From: Streptomyces venezuelae
Lineage (GTDB): Bacteria; Actinomycetota; Actinomycetes; Streptomycetales; Streptomycetaceae
Direction of reading: 5' to 3'
DNA: 64,000 bases
Assembly (NCBI RefSeq): GCF_008642335.1
Contig: NZ_CP029191.1
Span: 7,936,001-8,000,000 of the forward strand
Shown: positions 1-8,937 of the stretch, in pieces
How positions within the stretch are numbered: the stretch's first letter is position 1
How the letters are laid out: each line of letters starts with the position of its first letter
The notes under the pieces: model-generated
The model's database searches: none
Told to the model about the DNA's origin: nothing
What the model saw: the letters and a program-made list of their open reading frames with translations, nothing else
Translations under genes and position numbers: made by a program

Positions 1-1478
1 ACTACCGCGAGGACAAGTTCGCCGAGATCCGCGAGAAGTACGTCGCGTACCTCACCGAGCTCCTCACCCTCGGCAAGCACGCCGACCCGGCCGCGGCCGC
101 GCGGACCGTCCTCGAACTGGAGACGAGGCTCGCCGCGGGCCACTGGGAGCGCGCCGAGACCCGCGACGTCCTCAAGACGTACAACCTCACCACCGTCGAC
201 GAGCTCACCGCGCTGGCGCCGGAGTTCGACTGGCGCGGCTACGCCGCCGCGCTCGGCGGCTCGGACGCCACCATCGCGGAGACCTGCGTCCGCCAGCCGT
301 CCTACCTCACCCACCTCTCCGGGCTCCTCGCCGAGGTGCCGATCGAGCAGTGGCGTGACTGGCTGCTCACCCGCGTGCTGCGCGCCTGCTCGCCGTACCT
401 CACGGACGAGTTCGTGCGGAACAACTTCGAGTTCTACGGCCGCACCCTCAACGGCACCCCGGAGATGCGGGCCCGCTGGAAGCGCGCCGTCGCGTTCGTG
501 GAGGGCTCCATCGGCGAGGCCGTCGGCAAGCAGTACGTCGCGCGGCACTTCCCGCCGGCCTCCAAGGCCAAGATGGACGACCTCGTCGCCAACCTCCTGG
601 AGGCCTACCGCCAGTCGATCGCCCGCCTGGACTGGATGACCGACGAGACGAAGGAGCGCGCGTACGAGAAGCTCGCGACCTTCCGTCCCAAGATCGGCTA
701 CCCCGACACCTTCCGCGACTACTCCGCGCTCCAGGTCTCGCCCGACGACCTGCTCGGCAACGCGCAGGCCGCGGCCGCGTTCGAGTCCGACCGGGAGCTC
801 GCCAAGATCGGTTCGCCGGTCGACCGCGACGAGTGGTTCATGCTGCCGCAGACGGTCAACGCGTACTACAACCCGGGCACCAACGAGATCTGCTTCCCCG
901 CGGGCATCCTGCAGAAGCCGTTCTTCTCGCCCGACGCCGACCCGGCGGAGAACTACGGCGGCATCGGCGCGGTCATCGGCCACGAGATCGGCCACGGCTT
1001 CGACGACCAGGGCGCGCAGTACGACGGCGCGGGCAACCTCAACGACTGGTGGACCGCCGACGACAAGACGGCGTTCGAGGCGAAGTCGAAGGCGCTCGTC
1101 AAGCAGTACGACGCCTTCTCGCCCCGCAATCTCCCCGGCGAGTTCGTCAACGGCTCGCTCACCGTCGGCGAGAACATCGGCGACCTCGGCGGCCTGACCA
1201 TCGGGCACACCGCCTACCTGATCTCCCTCGACGGGGCGCCGGTGCCCGAGAGCGACGGCATGACCGGCTCGCAGCGGCTCTTCAAGAACTGGGCGTACTG
1301 CTGGCGGACCAAGCGCCGCAAGGAGCAGGAGCAGCAGTACCTCACGATCGACCCGCACTCGCCGCCGGAGTTCCGCGCCAACATCGTCCGCAACCTCGAC
1401 GAGTTCCACGAGGCGTTCGGCACGGTCGAGGGCGACGGACTGTGGCTGGACCCGTCGGAGCGCGTCCGGATCTGGTGA
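1..1478 (+). CDS. M13 family zinc metallopeptidase, 3' part
   Basis: C-terminal 491 residues of a neprilysin/PepO-like M13 endopeptidase; the gene begins before the window and the reading frame here starts at base 3. The zinc motif HEIGH lies at bases 981-995, preceded by the family's NAYYNP segment. The third zinc ligand is the Glu of GENIGDLGGL downstream. Other family landmarks are GGIGAVIGHE and a C-terminal RVRIW. M13 enzymes cut short peptides; bacterial members are usually about 650-700 residues, so roughly 190 residues are missing. The neighbouring hydrolase is convergent, with its stop 19 bp away. Family assignment is firm; substrate is unknown. Confidence 0.96.
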   Translation, partial: YREDKFAEIREKYVAYLTELLTLGKHADPAAAARTVLELETRLAAGHWERAETRDVLKTYNLTTVDELTALAPEFDWRGYAAALGGSDATIAETCVRQPSYLTHLSGLLAEVPIEQWRDWLLTRVLRACSPYLTDEFVRNNFEFYGRTLNGTPEMRARWKRAVAFVEGSIGEAVGKQYVARHFPPASKAKMDDLVANLLEAYRQSIARLDWMTDETKERAYEKLATFRPKIGYPDTFRDYSALQVSPDDLLGNAQAAAAFESDRELAKIGSPVDRDEWFMLPQTVNAYYNPGTNEICFPAGILQKPFFSPDADPAENYGGIGAVIGHEIGHGFDDQGAQYDGAGNLNDWWTADDKTAFEAKSKALVKQYDAFSPRNLPGEFVNGSLTVGENIGDLGGLTIGHTAYLISLDGAPVPESDGMTGSQRLFKNWAYCWRTKRRKEQEQQYLTIDPHSPPEFRANIVRNLDEFHEAFGTVEGDGLWLDPSERVRIW

Positions 1479-1496
1479 AACCGGGACCGAAGTCCC

Positions 1497-2354
1497 TCAG
1501 CCGATGAACGGCCCGGCCGCCGCCACGAACGCGGCCGGGTCGTCCAGCCACGGGAAGTGCGCGGCGCCGGGCTGCACCACCAGCTCGGCGCCCGGGAACA
1601 GCTTCGCGAGCTCGGCCATCGCGGGCGGCGGCGAGTTCAGGTCGGCCTCCCCGGCGAGCATGAGCACCGGGCACTCCAGCCGGGCGAGCGCGGCCCGCGT
1701 GCCCTCCGGGTCGTAGGCGCCCTCGGCACCGAACGCCGCGGCCGCCTCGTCGTTGCGCTGCCCGTCCTCGGCGGCCCGATGGGCCTGCGCCGCCTCGTCC
1801 CAGCGGCCGTAGGCGAACGGCGCGATCGCCTCGAAGGCCTCGGCCGTCGCCCGGCCGCCCACGATCTCCTCCAGCGCGGCGAACGCCGCCGGGAACCACG
1901 GCTCGTCCCGGCGCAGCAGCGCCGTCGCGCGCCGCACGGAGCCGTCGACCGCGATTCCGACGGCCAGCACGCTCGGCGTGATCAGCGCGAGCCTGCCGAC
2001 GCGCTCCGGGTGCCGGGCCGCGTAGAGCACGGCGAGATTCGTGCCCCCGGAGTGCGCGAGCAGATCCAGCGCCTCCATACCGAGGTGCACGCGCAACGCC
2101 TCCACGTCGGCCACGAGACGGTCGCAGCGGTACGAGGAGCGGTCCTCCGGCACGGCGGAGCGGCCCGTGCCGCGCAGATCCAGCAGGAGCAGCGGCCGCC
2201 GCGCGGCAAGACCTCCGAGGTCCCCGAGGTACGCGGAATCCTGCATGGGTCCGCCCGGCAGACAGACCACGGGGGTGCCCCCTCCGTCCCCGACGACGCG
2301 GTAGGCGAGCTCGGTTCCGTCGGGTGCGGCAAAGGTCGGCATGGCCGTGACCAT
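1497..2354 (-). CDS. alpha/beta hydrolase, proline iminopeptidase-like
   Basis: About 285 residues of an alpha/beta-hydrolase fold protein. Visible are an HGGP-like loop (LPGGPMQDSAYLG), the DLRGTGRS strand-turn typical of prolyl iminopeptidases, the nucleophile elbow AHSGGT (Ser), a probable acid in AGEADLNSPP and the catalytic His in GAAHFPWLDDP. The start is chosen at MVTAMPTFAAPDG; a second ATG at 2342 (MPTFAAPDG) is equally possible, and neither has a clear ribosome site. The frame stays open upstream for 350 codons, but that translation is Arg/Pro/Ala-rich, lies opposite the VOC gene, and is not coding. Substrate cannot be told from sequence. Confidence 0.9.
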   Translation of the reverse strand: MVTAMPTFAAPDGTELAYRVVGDGGGTPVVCLPGGPMQDSAYLGDLGGLAARRPLLLLDLRGTGRSAVPEDRSSYRCDRLVADVEALRVHLGMEALDLLAHSGGTNLAVLYAARHPERVGRLALITPSVLAVGIAVDGSVRRATALLRRDEPWFPAAFAALEEIVGGRATAEAFEAIAPFAYGRWDEAAQAHRAAEDGQRNDEAAAAFGAEGAYDPEGTRAALARLECPVLMLAGEADLNSPPPAMAELAKLFPGAELVVQPGAAHFPWLDDPAAFVAAAGPFIG

Positions 2355-2513
2355 GTCAGCAGCGCAGGCCCGGAGCAAATCGATTACCGGGTCTTTCGCG
2401 CCACTCGAGGCAGGGCCTAAGTCCCCGAGGTCTGTGCGGAAGGTCCCGGTACGCGGCCTTCCGTTTGCGGAACCACAGCCGGGACCGCAGATACCGGGTG
2501 AAAAGAGAGCGTT

Positions 2514-3470
2514 GTGCAAAGGGACATCGATATGGACAGAGGCCGCGAGCGGCAGGCCCGGGGCGAGGCGTCGGAGCCGGTCGTGAACGGCCGGGACAGG
2601 ACGGGCCGACGCGTGTGGATCGGCGACGGTTCGACGCGCAGGGCCGGCGGTACCCGCCTGATCCCGACCGGCGCCCGCAAGCCGGCGCTGTCCGGCGGAA
2701 GCCTGCCGCCGACCTTGGGGAAGGCCCGCGGCGCACCCTGTTGGCTGAGCCTCGCCTCGCGGGACATCCGGGCCGCCGAGGAGTTCTACAGCCGGGTGCT
2801 CGGCTGGTGCCACGTGCCGCTGCTCGGCTCGCCGCGCCGCCCGCGCTCCCTCGCCCTGCAGGCCGGCAAGCCGGTCGGCACCCTCAGTGAGACCGCGTCC
2901 GACCTGGGCATCTACGCGGGCTGGATGCCGTACTTCGCCGTCGAGGACGTCGACGTCACGGTGGCGCGGCTCCATGAGCGCGGCGCCACCGTCGCGGTCG
3001 GCCCGCTGGCGACCGGCGCCGGGCGTGTCGTGGTGGCCGCGGGTCCCGACGACGCCGTGTTCGGACTGCGCGAACAGGCCCCCGACGAGCGATGGACGGT
3101 GGGCGAGGGGCCCGTCGCCCGGCTCGAACTGCTCACGCGGGACATCTTCGCCGCCGCGCTCTTCTACGGCGGCGCGCTCAACTGGGCGGACTCCTCCTGT
3201 GACTGCTGCGAGGTGGAGTACGTCGACGGGCAGATCCTGGTCCGCGACGGGCTGCGCACCGTCGCGGCGCTGCGGGACGGCACACCGCCGGGCCTCGAGG
3301 GCCGCCACCGCTGGCACGCCTGCTTCCGCGTGGCCGACGTCGACTCGGCCGCGGCCGCCGCCGTGGGCTGGGGCGGCCGGGTGATCACCCCGCCCCAGGG
3401 GCCGCCGCACCGGCGCGAGGCCGTCCTCGCGGACCGCGAAGGCATCCCCTTCACGGTGGTGGCGAGCTGA
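2514..3470 (+). CDS. two-domain VOC (glyoxalase/bleomycin-resistance fold) protein
   Basis: 318 residues with two tandem VOC modules. The first begins near residue 80 (APCWLSLASRDIRAAEEFYSRVLGW) and the second near residue 205 (VARLELLTRDIFAAALFYGGALNW). The N-terminal 75 residues are basic and low in predicted structure. The GTG start at 2514 follows a weak purine stretch (aaaagagag); ATG 2532 is the alternative. Tandem VOC proteins of this size in actinobacteria resemble mycobacterial CFP30B and have no proven reaction. The SigF-like gene follows in the same direction 32 bp later. Confidence 0.88.
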   Translation: MQRDIDMDRGRERQARGEASEPVVNGRDRTGRRVWIGDGSTRRAGGTRLIPTGARKPALSGGSLPPTLGKARGAPCWLSLASRDIRAAEEFYSRVLGWCHVPLLGSPRRPRSLALQAGKPVGTLSETASDLGIYAGWMPYFAVEDVDVTVARLHERGATVAVGPLATGAGRVVVAAGPDDAVFGLREQAPDERWTVGEGPVARLELLTRDIFAAALFYGGALNWADSSCDCCEVEYVDGQILVRDGLRTVAALRDGTPPGLEGRHRWHACFRVADVDSAAAAAVGWGGRVITPPQGPPHRREAVLADREGIPFTVVAS

Positions 3471-3502
3471 GTCCGCGCACCGGGACGCCGGGCAGCCGAG
3501 TC

Positions 3503-4432
3503 ATGGAAGTCGAAAACGTGGAGAACCAGACGATGTTTCTTCGGCAGAAGGGTGTCGCAGATGCCATCGACGACGCCGTCGAGCCGATACGGCGGACGCG
3601 GGACGAGATCGTGGGGCTGCCCCGCGTCGTGGAAGCCGACCAGGTCGCACCGAAGGACGCCCGCGAGCTGTCGAAGCTCTTCTTCGACCGGCTCAAGACC
3701 CTGGAGGAGGGATCGTCCGACTACCTGTACGCGCGCAACACCCTGATCGAGATGAACCTCTCCCTGGTCCACTACGTGGCCGGCCGGTTCCGCAACCGCG
3801 GCAACGGTCAGCTGGAGGACATCGTCCAGGTCGGGACGGTCGGGCTGATCAAGGCGATCGACCGGTTCGACACGAGCCGCGGCTTCGAGTTCGTGTCGTT
3901 CGCCGTCCCCTGCATCCTCGGCGAGATCAAGCGCCACTTCCGTGACACCAGCTGGGCCGTCCACGTGCCCCGCAGGCTCAAGGAGCTCCGCACCGAACTG
4001 GTCAAATCCCGTGAGCAGCTGTTCGCCGCACTCGGCCGCGAGCCGACCGTCCGTGAACTCGCGGAGGATTTGTCCGTGACCGAGGAGCAGGTCCTCGAGG
4101 TGATCGTGGCCGCCAACGGCTACGCCGCCGGCTCCCTCGACTCCCAGCACGGCGGGAGCGAGGACGGCACCACCCACAAGAACAACCGCTCGCTCGCCGA
4201 CGTCATGGGGGAGCCGGACCCGGCCATGGAGGTCATCGAGAACATCCACGCCCTGGCCCCGCTCCTCGCGGAACTCGACGAACGGGAACGCCGCATCATC
4301 GAGATGCGCTTCGGCCAGGAGATGACGCAGGCGGAGATCGGCAGCGTCATGGGCATCTCGCAGATGCATGTGTCACGCCTGCTGGCGAAGACCCTGGCCC
4401 GGCTGCGGACGGGGATGCTCGCGCACGAGTAG
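3503..4432 (+). CDS. RNA polymerase sigma factor, SigB/SigF/SigG subfamily
   Basis: A 309-residue group-3 sigma factor. Region 2 contains NTLIEMNLSLVHYVAGRF and DIVQVGTVGLIKAIDRFD; region 3 has FRDTSWAVHVPRRLKELR; region 4 ends with the HTH MTQAEIGSVMGISQMHVSRLLAKTL. SWAVHVPRR is the hallmark of the stress/sporulation SigF-type factors, which anti-sigma kinases and STAS antagonists control. The start is uncertain: ATG 3503 has no ribosome site, whereas ATG 3533 (MFLRQKGV) has GGAG 9 bases upstream, giving 299 residues. No anti-sigma gene is adjacent, so its switch partner must lie elsewhere. Confidence 0.93.
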   Translation: MEVENVENQTMFLRQKGVADAIDDAVEPIRRTRDEIVGLPRVVEADQVAPKDARELSKLFFDRLKTLEEGSSDYLYARNTLIEMNLSLVHYVAGRFRNRGNGQLEDIVQVGTVGLIKAIDRFDTSRGFEFVSFAVPCILGEIKRHFRDTSWAVHVPRRLKELRTELVKSREQLFAALGREPTVRELAEDLSVTEEQVLEVIVAANGYAAGSLDSQHGGSEDGTTHKNNRSLADVMGEPDPAMEVIENIHALAPLLAELDERERRIIEMRFGQEMTQAEIGSVMGISQMHVSRLLAKTLARLRTGMLAHE

Positions 4433-4501
4433 GGCGGACGGCGCGTGCCGGGTGCGCCCGTCCCACAGGTGCGCCCGGCAGGTCCCCCGCCGACGGCAGC
4501 G

Positions 4502-4546
4502 GTTCACGGACAAGTCGTTCATGGGCAAGTCGTTCATGGGCAAGTC
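4502..4546. repeat. three tandem 15-bp GTTCA repeats upstream of metallophosphoesterase
   Basis: Three head-to-tail copies of GTTCA(C/T)GG(A/G)CAAGTC at 4502, 4517 and 4532; the last two copies are identical. They lie about 115 bp before the metallophosphoesterase start. GTTCA-type direct repeats recall Streptomyces PHO boxes, but those repeat every 11 bp rather than 15, so PhoP control is only a guess. Confidence 0.55.
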
Positions 4547-4552
4547 ACCGAA

Positions 4553-4578
4553 AGGTAACTGGTCTGGCCTCGTTACCT
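4553..4578. promoter_or_regulatory. inverted repeat AGGTAAC-N12-GTTACCT
   Basis: Perfect 7-bp arms separated by 12 bp, immediately after the 15-bp tandem repeats and 82 bp before the GTG start of the metallophosphoesterase gene. It could be an operator or a leader hairpin. The regulator is unknown. Confidence 0.45.
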
Positions 4579-4660
4579 CATCAAGGGCGCCTAGCGTCAC
4601 GGGAGTTCACGCCGGGCAGCACGCACCCCAGGCCCGGCCATAGGCAAGGACCCGGACCCC

Positions 4661-6265
4661 GTGAGACGTATCCCTTTCGTGATCGCCGTCGCGTCCCTGA
4701 CGCTGCTGCTCCCGACTGCTGCCCACGCCACCGCCCCGCCCTCCCCGCCCGCCCCGCCGTCCTTCGGCACGGCCGGCGGCCGCTACGAACGGCCCGTCAG
4801 CCTGGCCCTGCGAGCCGAGCGCGGCGCCACGATCCGCTACACCCTGGACGGCACGACGCCCACCCGCGCGGACCGCGTCCTCGTGCCGGGGCGGGCGCTG
4901 CGCCTCACCAAGGACACCAACGTCACCGCCGTCGCGTTCCGCGGTGGCCGGTCGAGCGTCCCGGTGTCGGCCGGCTATCTCGTCCGGGGGAAGGAGAAGC
5001 CCGTCGCACGTCTCGTCGTCATGTCCGACGTGCACATCGGGAGCCATGAGAAGAGCGACAAAAAATACGAGAGCTTCTTCGACACGATCGGGTCGGTCTT
5101 CCCCGAGCCGGACGCGATCCTCTCCAACGGCGACATGATCAACGACAACGGCGACGGCCGCGGCGGCGACCACCGCATCGTCTCCGAGATCTTCCGCGCC
5201 AACCTGGAGCGGAAGGGCATGGACGGCACGCAGGTGCTGCTCTCCCACGGCAACCACGACGCGAGCCTCGCCGACATGCGCGCCCACTACCCGCGCGCCT
5301 GGTTCCCCGACTCGGGCGGCGGCTACTACGAGTCGACCGTGCGCGGCCTGCACCTGTTCACCGTGAACACGGAGACGTACGACTCGGACCGCGCGCAGCG
5401 CGCCTGGCTCAAGAAGCGGCTCGCCGAGATCGCCGCGGACCCGGCGAACGTCCGCACCCCGGTCCTCGTGCAGGGCCACCGGCCCGCCCCCGGCACCGCG
5501 ATGGACGGCCAGCAGGCCTCGAACCCCCGGCTCACCGAGGATCTCGCCGCCCACCCGCAGGTCATCTACTTCTCCGGCCACTCGCACCTGAACATCAACG
5601 ACGAACGCTCCGTCCACCAGCGCGACTTCACCGCCGTCAACGACGGCTCGATGTCGTACGTCGAGATGGACCACGGCTACCAGGCGATCACGGAGAAGGG
5701 CCTCGCGGACCGCTTCGAGGCGCCGACCGCGCAGGCCCTCTTCGTGGAGGTGTACCGCGACCGCACGGAGATCGCCCGCGTCAACATGGCCGCCGACAAG
5801 CACGACATCTACACCGGCGGCAAGTGGTCGGCCGACTGGCAGCCCCCGTACGCCAGCGCCGGCACCCTCGCAGGGCCGGCCTGGACCGTACGCCTCAAGG
5901 GCAGCAGCCCGCAGCAGATCAAGGACGCCTTCACCTACACCGACGCCCGACGCAACACGACCGCGCCGAAGTTCACGGGCCGCCGCCCGCTCGCCCTCGT
6001 CGACGGCGGCCGGACCCTGCGCGTCCGGCAGGCCCGCGACGACCAGATGGTGCACCACTACCGCGTCGACATCGAGAACACGGCGACCGGCACGAAGCTG
6101 CTCTCGTCGAAGGTCCTCTCCGAGTACTACTTCATGCCGCGCCCCAACTCCCTGGACATCCCCCTGCCCGCCACGGAAAAGGGTGCGCGGTATGCGGCAC
6201 GGGTGCGGGCGGTCGACGCGCACGGCAACGCGTCACGGGAGACGACGCTCCGGTTCAGAGGCTGA
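4661..6265 (+). CDS. secreted calcineurin-like metallophosphoesterase with beta-sandwich N-domain
   Basis: 534 residues. A Sec signal peptide (MRRIPFVIAVASLTLLLPTA, cut near AHA) is followed by a chitobiase/HEX C-terminal-like beta-sandwich at about 30-105 (RYTLDGTTPT). The metallophosphatase core then shows DVHIGSH, LSNGDMINDNGD, LSHGNHDA, VQGHRP and FSGHSHLN. These are the five metal-binding blocks of the calcineurin fold. The C-terminal 130 residues form a further beta-rich domain. The GTG start has AAGGA about 10 bases upstream. The TGA stop lies inside the left flank duplication of the downstream MITE-like element. Probably an exported phosphodiesterase or phosphatase. Confidence 0.92.
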   Translation: MRRIPFVIAVASLTLLLPTAAHATAPPSPPAPPSFGTAGGRYERPVSLALRAERGATIRYTLDGTTPTRADRVLVPGRALRLTKDTNVTAVAFRGGRSSVPVSAGYLVRGKEKPVARLVVMSDVHIGSHEKSDKKYESFFDTIGSVFPEPDAILSNGDMINDNGDGRGGDHRIVSEIFRANLERKGMDGTQVLLSHGNHDASLADMRAHYPRAWFPDSGGGYYESTVRGLHLFTVNTETYDSDRAQRAWLKKRLAEIAADPANVRTPVLVQGHRPAPGTAMDGQQASNPRLTEDLAAHPQVIYFSGHSHLNINDERSVHQRDFTAVNDGSMSYVEMDHGYQAITEKGLADRFEAPTAQALFVEVYRDRTEIARVNMAADKHDIYTGGKWSADWQPPYASAGTLAGPAWTVRLKGSSPQQIKDAFTYTDARRNTTAPKFTGRRPLALVDGGRTLRVRQARDDQMVHHYRVDIENTATGTKLLSSKVLSEYYFMPRPNSLDIPLPATEKGARYAARVRAVDAHGNASRETTLRFRG

Positions 6266-6495
6266 GAGCCTGTGTCATAACCCCGGCCGGGTGGTCGCCG
6301 TCTGGCACGCACTCCCCCCAAGGCCTTAAAGGCCAGGGGGGACCCCCATGCCGCGTTGCCGAACCGCCCAGGTAGCTCCTCCCCCAGGCCTGAAGGGCCC
6401 GGGGGGACCCCCACCCAGGACGCTCCGGCGCCTTGCGATCGCACGCACCAGACGACGCCCACTGATCCGACCGGGGTTATGGCACAGGCTCTGAG
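6262..6495. mobile_element. MITE-like element with 20-bp TIRs and CTGAG flank duplication
   Basis: The left terminus AGCCTGTGTCATAACCCCGG (6267-6286) and right terminus 6471-6490 are inverted copies with one mismatch. Both are directly flanked by CTGAG (6262-6266 and 6491-6495), as expected for a target-site duplication. The 224-bp element has no transposase. Inside are two degenerate copies of a roughly 36-bp stem-loop unit ending GGGGGGACCCCCA (around 6312-6348 and 6378-6413). Both neighbouring genes end in it: the metallophosphoesterase TGA lies in the left CTGAG, and the FUSC gene takes its last four codons and TAA from the right TIR. It may also act as a bidirectional terminator. Confidence 0.7.
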
Positions 6496-8738
6496 TCCGG
6501 CGCCGCGAGGGGAACCCCGAGGGGGCGGGCGAGGCCGACGATGCCTTCGTCGAGCCGCTGCAGGTGCCGCAGCACGCGGAACGCCACCGAACCGGTCCGC
6601 AGCACCTCGTGGCGGCCGCTGTCGAGCATCGAGGCGATGCTCGACCCGGACTCGATGACGCCGTCGGGCTCCTCGTCGCGCACCTGAGCGGCGATCAGGT
6701 CGATGTTGTGCGTGATGCGGCGCCCGGCGAGCGCGAGGCGCGCGTCGGCCGCGACGCTCTTGCTGGAGGGCACCAGCTCGGCCGTCGCCGCCAGCGAACG
6801 GGCGTGATAGGCGCAGGTCTCCAGGAGCGCGACGATGTAGCGGGCCGTCTGCCTGCGGGCCCGCAGCGGAGCGATCGGGTGGGTCAGCGGCTTCGTGGAC
6901 CTGCGCAGGTCGTCCAGCGCGGTGTCCAGGTCCCGCGCCAGGTCCACGAGGTCGACGGCGGGCCCGCCACTGAGCTGCGACACGGCCGCCGACACGACGT
7001 CCCGCAGCCGCGCGAGGACATTGCCGAGCTCCTCGTCGGTGCGGTGCGACGTCCGCACCGGAAGGACCAGGACCGCCGCGATGATGCCGCAGGCCGCGCC
7101 GAGCGCCGTCTCCTCGATCCGCAGCACGAGGACGTCGAGGCTGTAGGTGTTGAGCAGGGTGTAGAGCAGGCCCAGCATCGCCGTGACGAAGAACGACATC
7201 ATCGCGTAGGAGAGCGGCGCGGTGAAGAACATGCCGAAGACGCAGAGCACCACAAGGGCGAACGCCGCCCACGTGTGGTTGCCGACGGCGCCGGCCAGCG
7301 CCACCCCGGCCACCACACCGAGCACCGTGCCGACCAGGCGCCGGTAGCCCTTGACCATGATCTCGCCCGTGGACGCCGTGTTGAGGAAGACGACCCAGCA
7401 CGTCAGCACCGCCCAGTACCACCGCTGCGTGGACAGGAACTCGCCGCCGACGATGGCGAGCGCGGACCCGACGGCGACCTGCACGGCCGCCCGGGTGGTG
7501 GGCCGCCGCAGCCCGGTCTGCTCCTCCTCCGCCTCCGCGGCCTCACCGGATATCGAGATCTCCTCGGCCTCGAACTCCTCGCGCGACCGCATGACTTCCG
7601 GGCTGTCGTACTCCTCGTCCGACGCCCCGTCGGTCGCAAGCCGAAGACCCAGGATGGCGCGCGCCGCCTCACCGACCGCACGGAAACAGTCCTGGATCGC
7701 CGGGGAACCCTGCGGCAGGCCCTGCTCCTCGCGGTAGCCGAGCAGCCTGTTGCGCACGTACGGCAGTGCCGTACCGCGGTCGTCGGGCACCAGCCGCACC
7801 ACGAGCAGGTGCAGGGCGCGCAGGTCCCTGCGCAGGGCGGTGCCCGCGTCGGGCCCGATGCGGCCGCGCCGCGTGCGGGGGACGGGGGCGCTCGGCAGGT
7901 GCAGGGTGAGCGTCTCCACGCGCTCCGCGCTGCGGGCGTTGAGGAGCAGCACGCCGAGACGCTCCGCGGCGATCTCCGCGTCGGCCACCCTGCGTTGCAG
8001 CAGCGCGGCCGCCGCCGCGTCGCGCGAGCCCTCCTCAAGGCGGCCCTGGATCATCAGCGCGGCCTCGTGCAGCCGTGCGGTGCTGCGCCGCAGGTCGTCC
8101 AGGACCTTCTCCGGGCCCTCGCCGGAGTCGGCGTCCGCGTCGAGGAGTTCGATCTGGTGGGCGATGAGCTGGGCGAGCCGCGCCCGGAACGCCTCGCGCA
8201 GCCGCGCCAGGGTGCGCTCCGGGGTCTCCGGCACCACGGCGAACCGCACCACCGCGCTGCACGCGAAGGCGATGGTCAGCGTCAGGTAGAGCGTGGGCAG
8301 CGCCGACGTCGACGCGTTGACGAAGAGCGAGACGAAGTAGACCTGGAAGCCGATGAGCCCGAGCGCGGTGCCGCGGTCGCCGAATCTGCGGCAGTAGACG
8401 GCCCCGAAGATCAGGACGATGAAGAACAGGTCCCCGGTCACCACGCGGGAGTTGAGCAGCGCCCCCAGCGATATGGCCGCGAGCGCGACCGGCAGTCCGA
8501 GCGCCAGGGTGATGGCCTGGCCCCGCACCTCCTTCTCCTGGATCGCGAACGTGGCGACCATCGCCGTCATCGCGCCCGCGACGAGGTGCGTCACCGACGT
8601 GCCGAGCGGCGCAAGCACGGCGAGCGCGAGGAGGATCGCCCCGACCGTCCGCAGTCCCGCCATGAGCCGCAGGAGCCCGGGGTCGGATGCCGAGTAGCGG
8701 TCCCAGATGCCCTTCGCCGTCCGTCGTACCACTGCCAT
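6477..8738 (-). CDS. FUSC family membrane protein, aromatic-acid-exporter-like
   Basis: 753 residues with two sets of membrane helices, near residues 25-175 (MAGLRTVGAILLALAVLAPLGT onward) and near 400-520 (AVQVAVGSALAIVGGEFLSTQRWYWAVLTCWVVFLNTAST). A long soluble region separates them and a soluble C-terminal region follows. This double half-transporter layout is typical of FUSC/YccS/AaeB proteins linked to efflux of aromatic acids and other organic anions. The start ATG at 8738 (MAVVRRTAKG) precedes the first helix; the frame is open further upstream, but that part is not coding. The C-terminal SEPVP is encoded by the MITE-like element, so the original C-terminus may have differed. Confidence 0.9.
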   Translation of the reverse strand: MAVVRRTAKGIWDRYSASDPGLLRLMAGLRTVGAILLALAVLAPLGTSVTHLVAGAMTAMVATFAIQEKEVRGQAITLALGLPVALAAISLGALLNSRVVTGDLFFIVLIFGAVYCRRFGDRGTALGLIGFQVYFVSLFVNASTSALPTLYLTLTIAFACSAVVRFAVVPETPERTLARLREAFRARLAQLIAHQIELLDADADSGEGPEKVLDDLRRSTARLHEAALMIQGRLEEGSRDAAAAALLQRRVADAEIAAERLGVLLLNARSAERVETLTLHLPSAPVPRTRRGRIGPDAGTALRRDLRALHLLVVRLVPDDRGTALPYVRNRLLGYREEQGLPQGSPAIQDCFRAVGEAARAILGLRLATDGASDEEYDSPEVMRSREEFEAEEISISGEAAEAEEEQTGLRRPTTRAAVQVAVGSALAIVGGEFLSTQRWYWAVLTCWVVFLNTASTGEIMVKGYRRLVGTVLGVVAGVALAGAVGNHTWAAFALVVLCVFGMFFTAPLSYAMMSFFVTAMLGLLYTLLNTYSLDVLVLRIEETALGAACGIIAAVLVLPVRTSHRTDEELGNVLARLRDVVSAAVSQLSGGPAVDLVDLARDLDTALDDLRRSTKPLTHPIAPLRARRQTARYIVALLETCAYHARSLAATAELVPSSKSVAADARLALAGRRITHNIDLIAAQVRDEEPDGVIESGSSIASMLDSGRHEVLRTGSVAFRVLRHLQRLDEGIVGLARPLGVPLAAPDSEPVP

Positions 8739-8895
8739 CGTGTCGCCCGTACTCCCCGTCGCTCGCTCGGTGCCTCCCGGTGATCCCCAGCATCGCACGA
8801 TGTCGTTTCGGGAGGTCAAGGGCGGTGGGGCGGGCTGGCGAAGGGTGTGCGCCGACAGTCGAGTAGGGTTTCGCTCCCACACTTGAGGAGGCACC

Positions 8896-8937
8896 GTGGC
8901 GCCGATGGACCGCATGTCGCACAGGACCCGGGCATGA
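8896..8937 (+). CDS. possible 13-codon upstream ORF coupled to peroxiredoxin
   Basis: A GTG start with a strong GAGGAGG site 4-5 bases upstream opens a short frame, MAPMDRMSHRTRA. Its TGA overlaps the ATG of the peroxiredoxin gene in an ATGA junction. The peroxiredoxin start has only AGGA as its own site, so this small ORF may deliver ribosomes to it. Whether the peptide itself matters is unknown. Confidence 0.35.
   Translation: MAPMDRMSHRTRA

Noticed and set aside
4607..6223. 538-codon minus-strand frame opposite the metallophosphoesterase
   Set aside because: Val/Ala/Gly/Arg-rich shadow with no domain; the plus strand has all five metallophosphatase blocks.
6300..6420. Two GC-rich stem-loops as independent terminators
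   Set aside because: They lie within one TIR-bounded, TSD-flanked unit, so they are better treated as parts of the MITE-like element.
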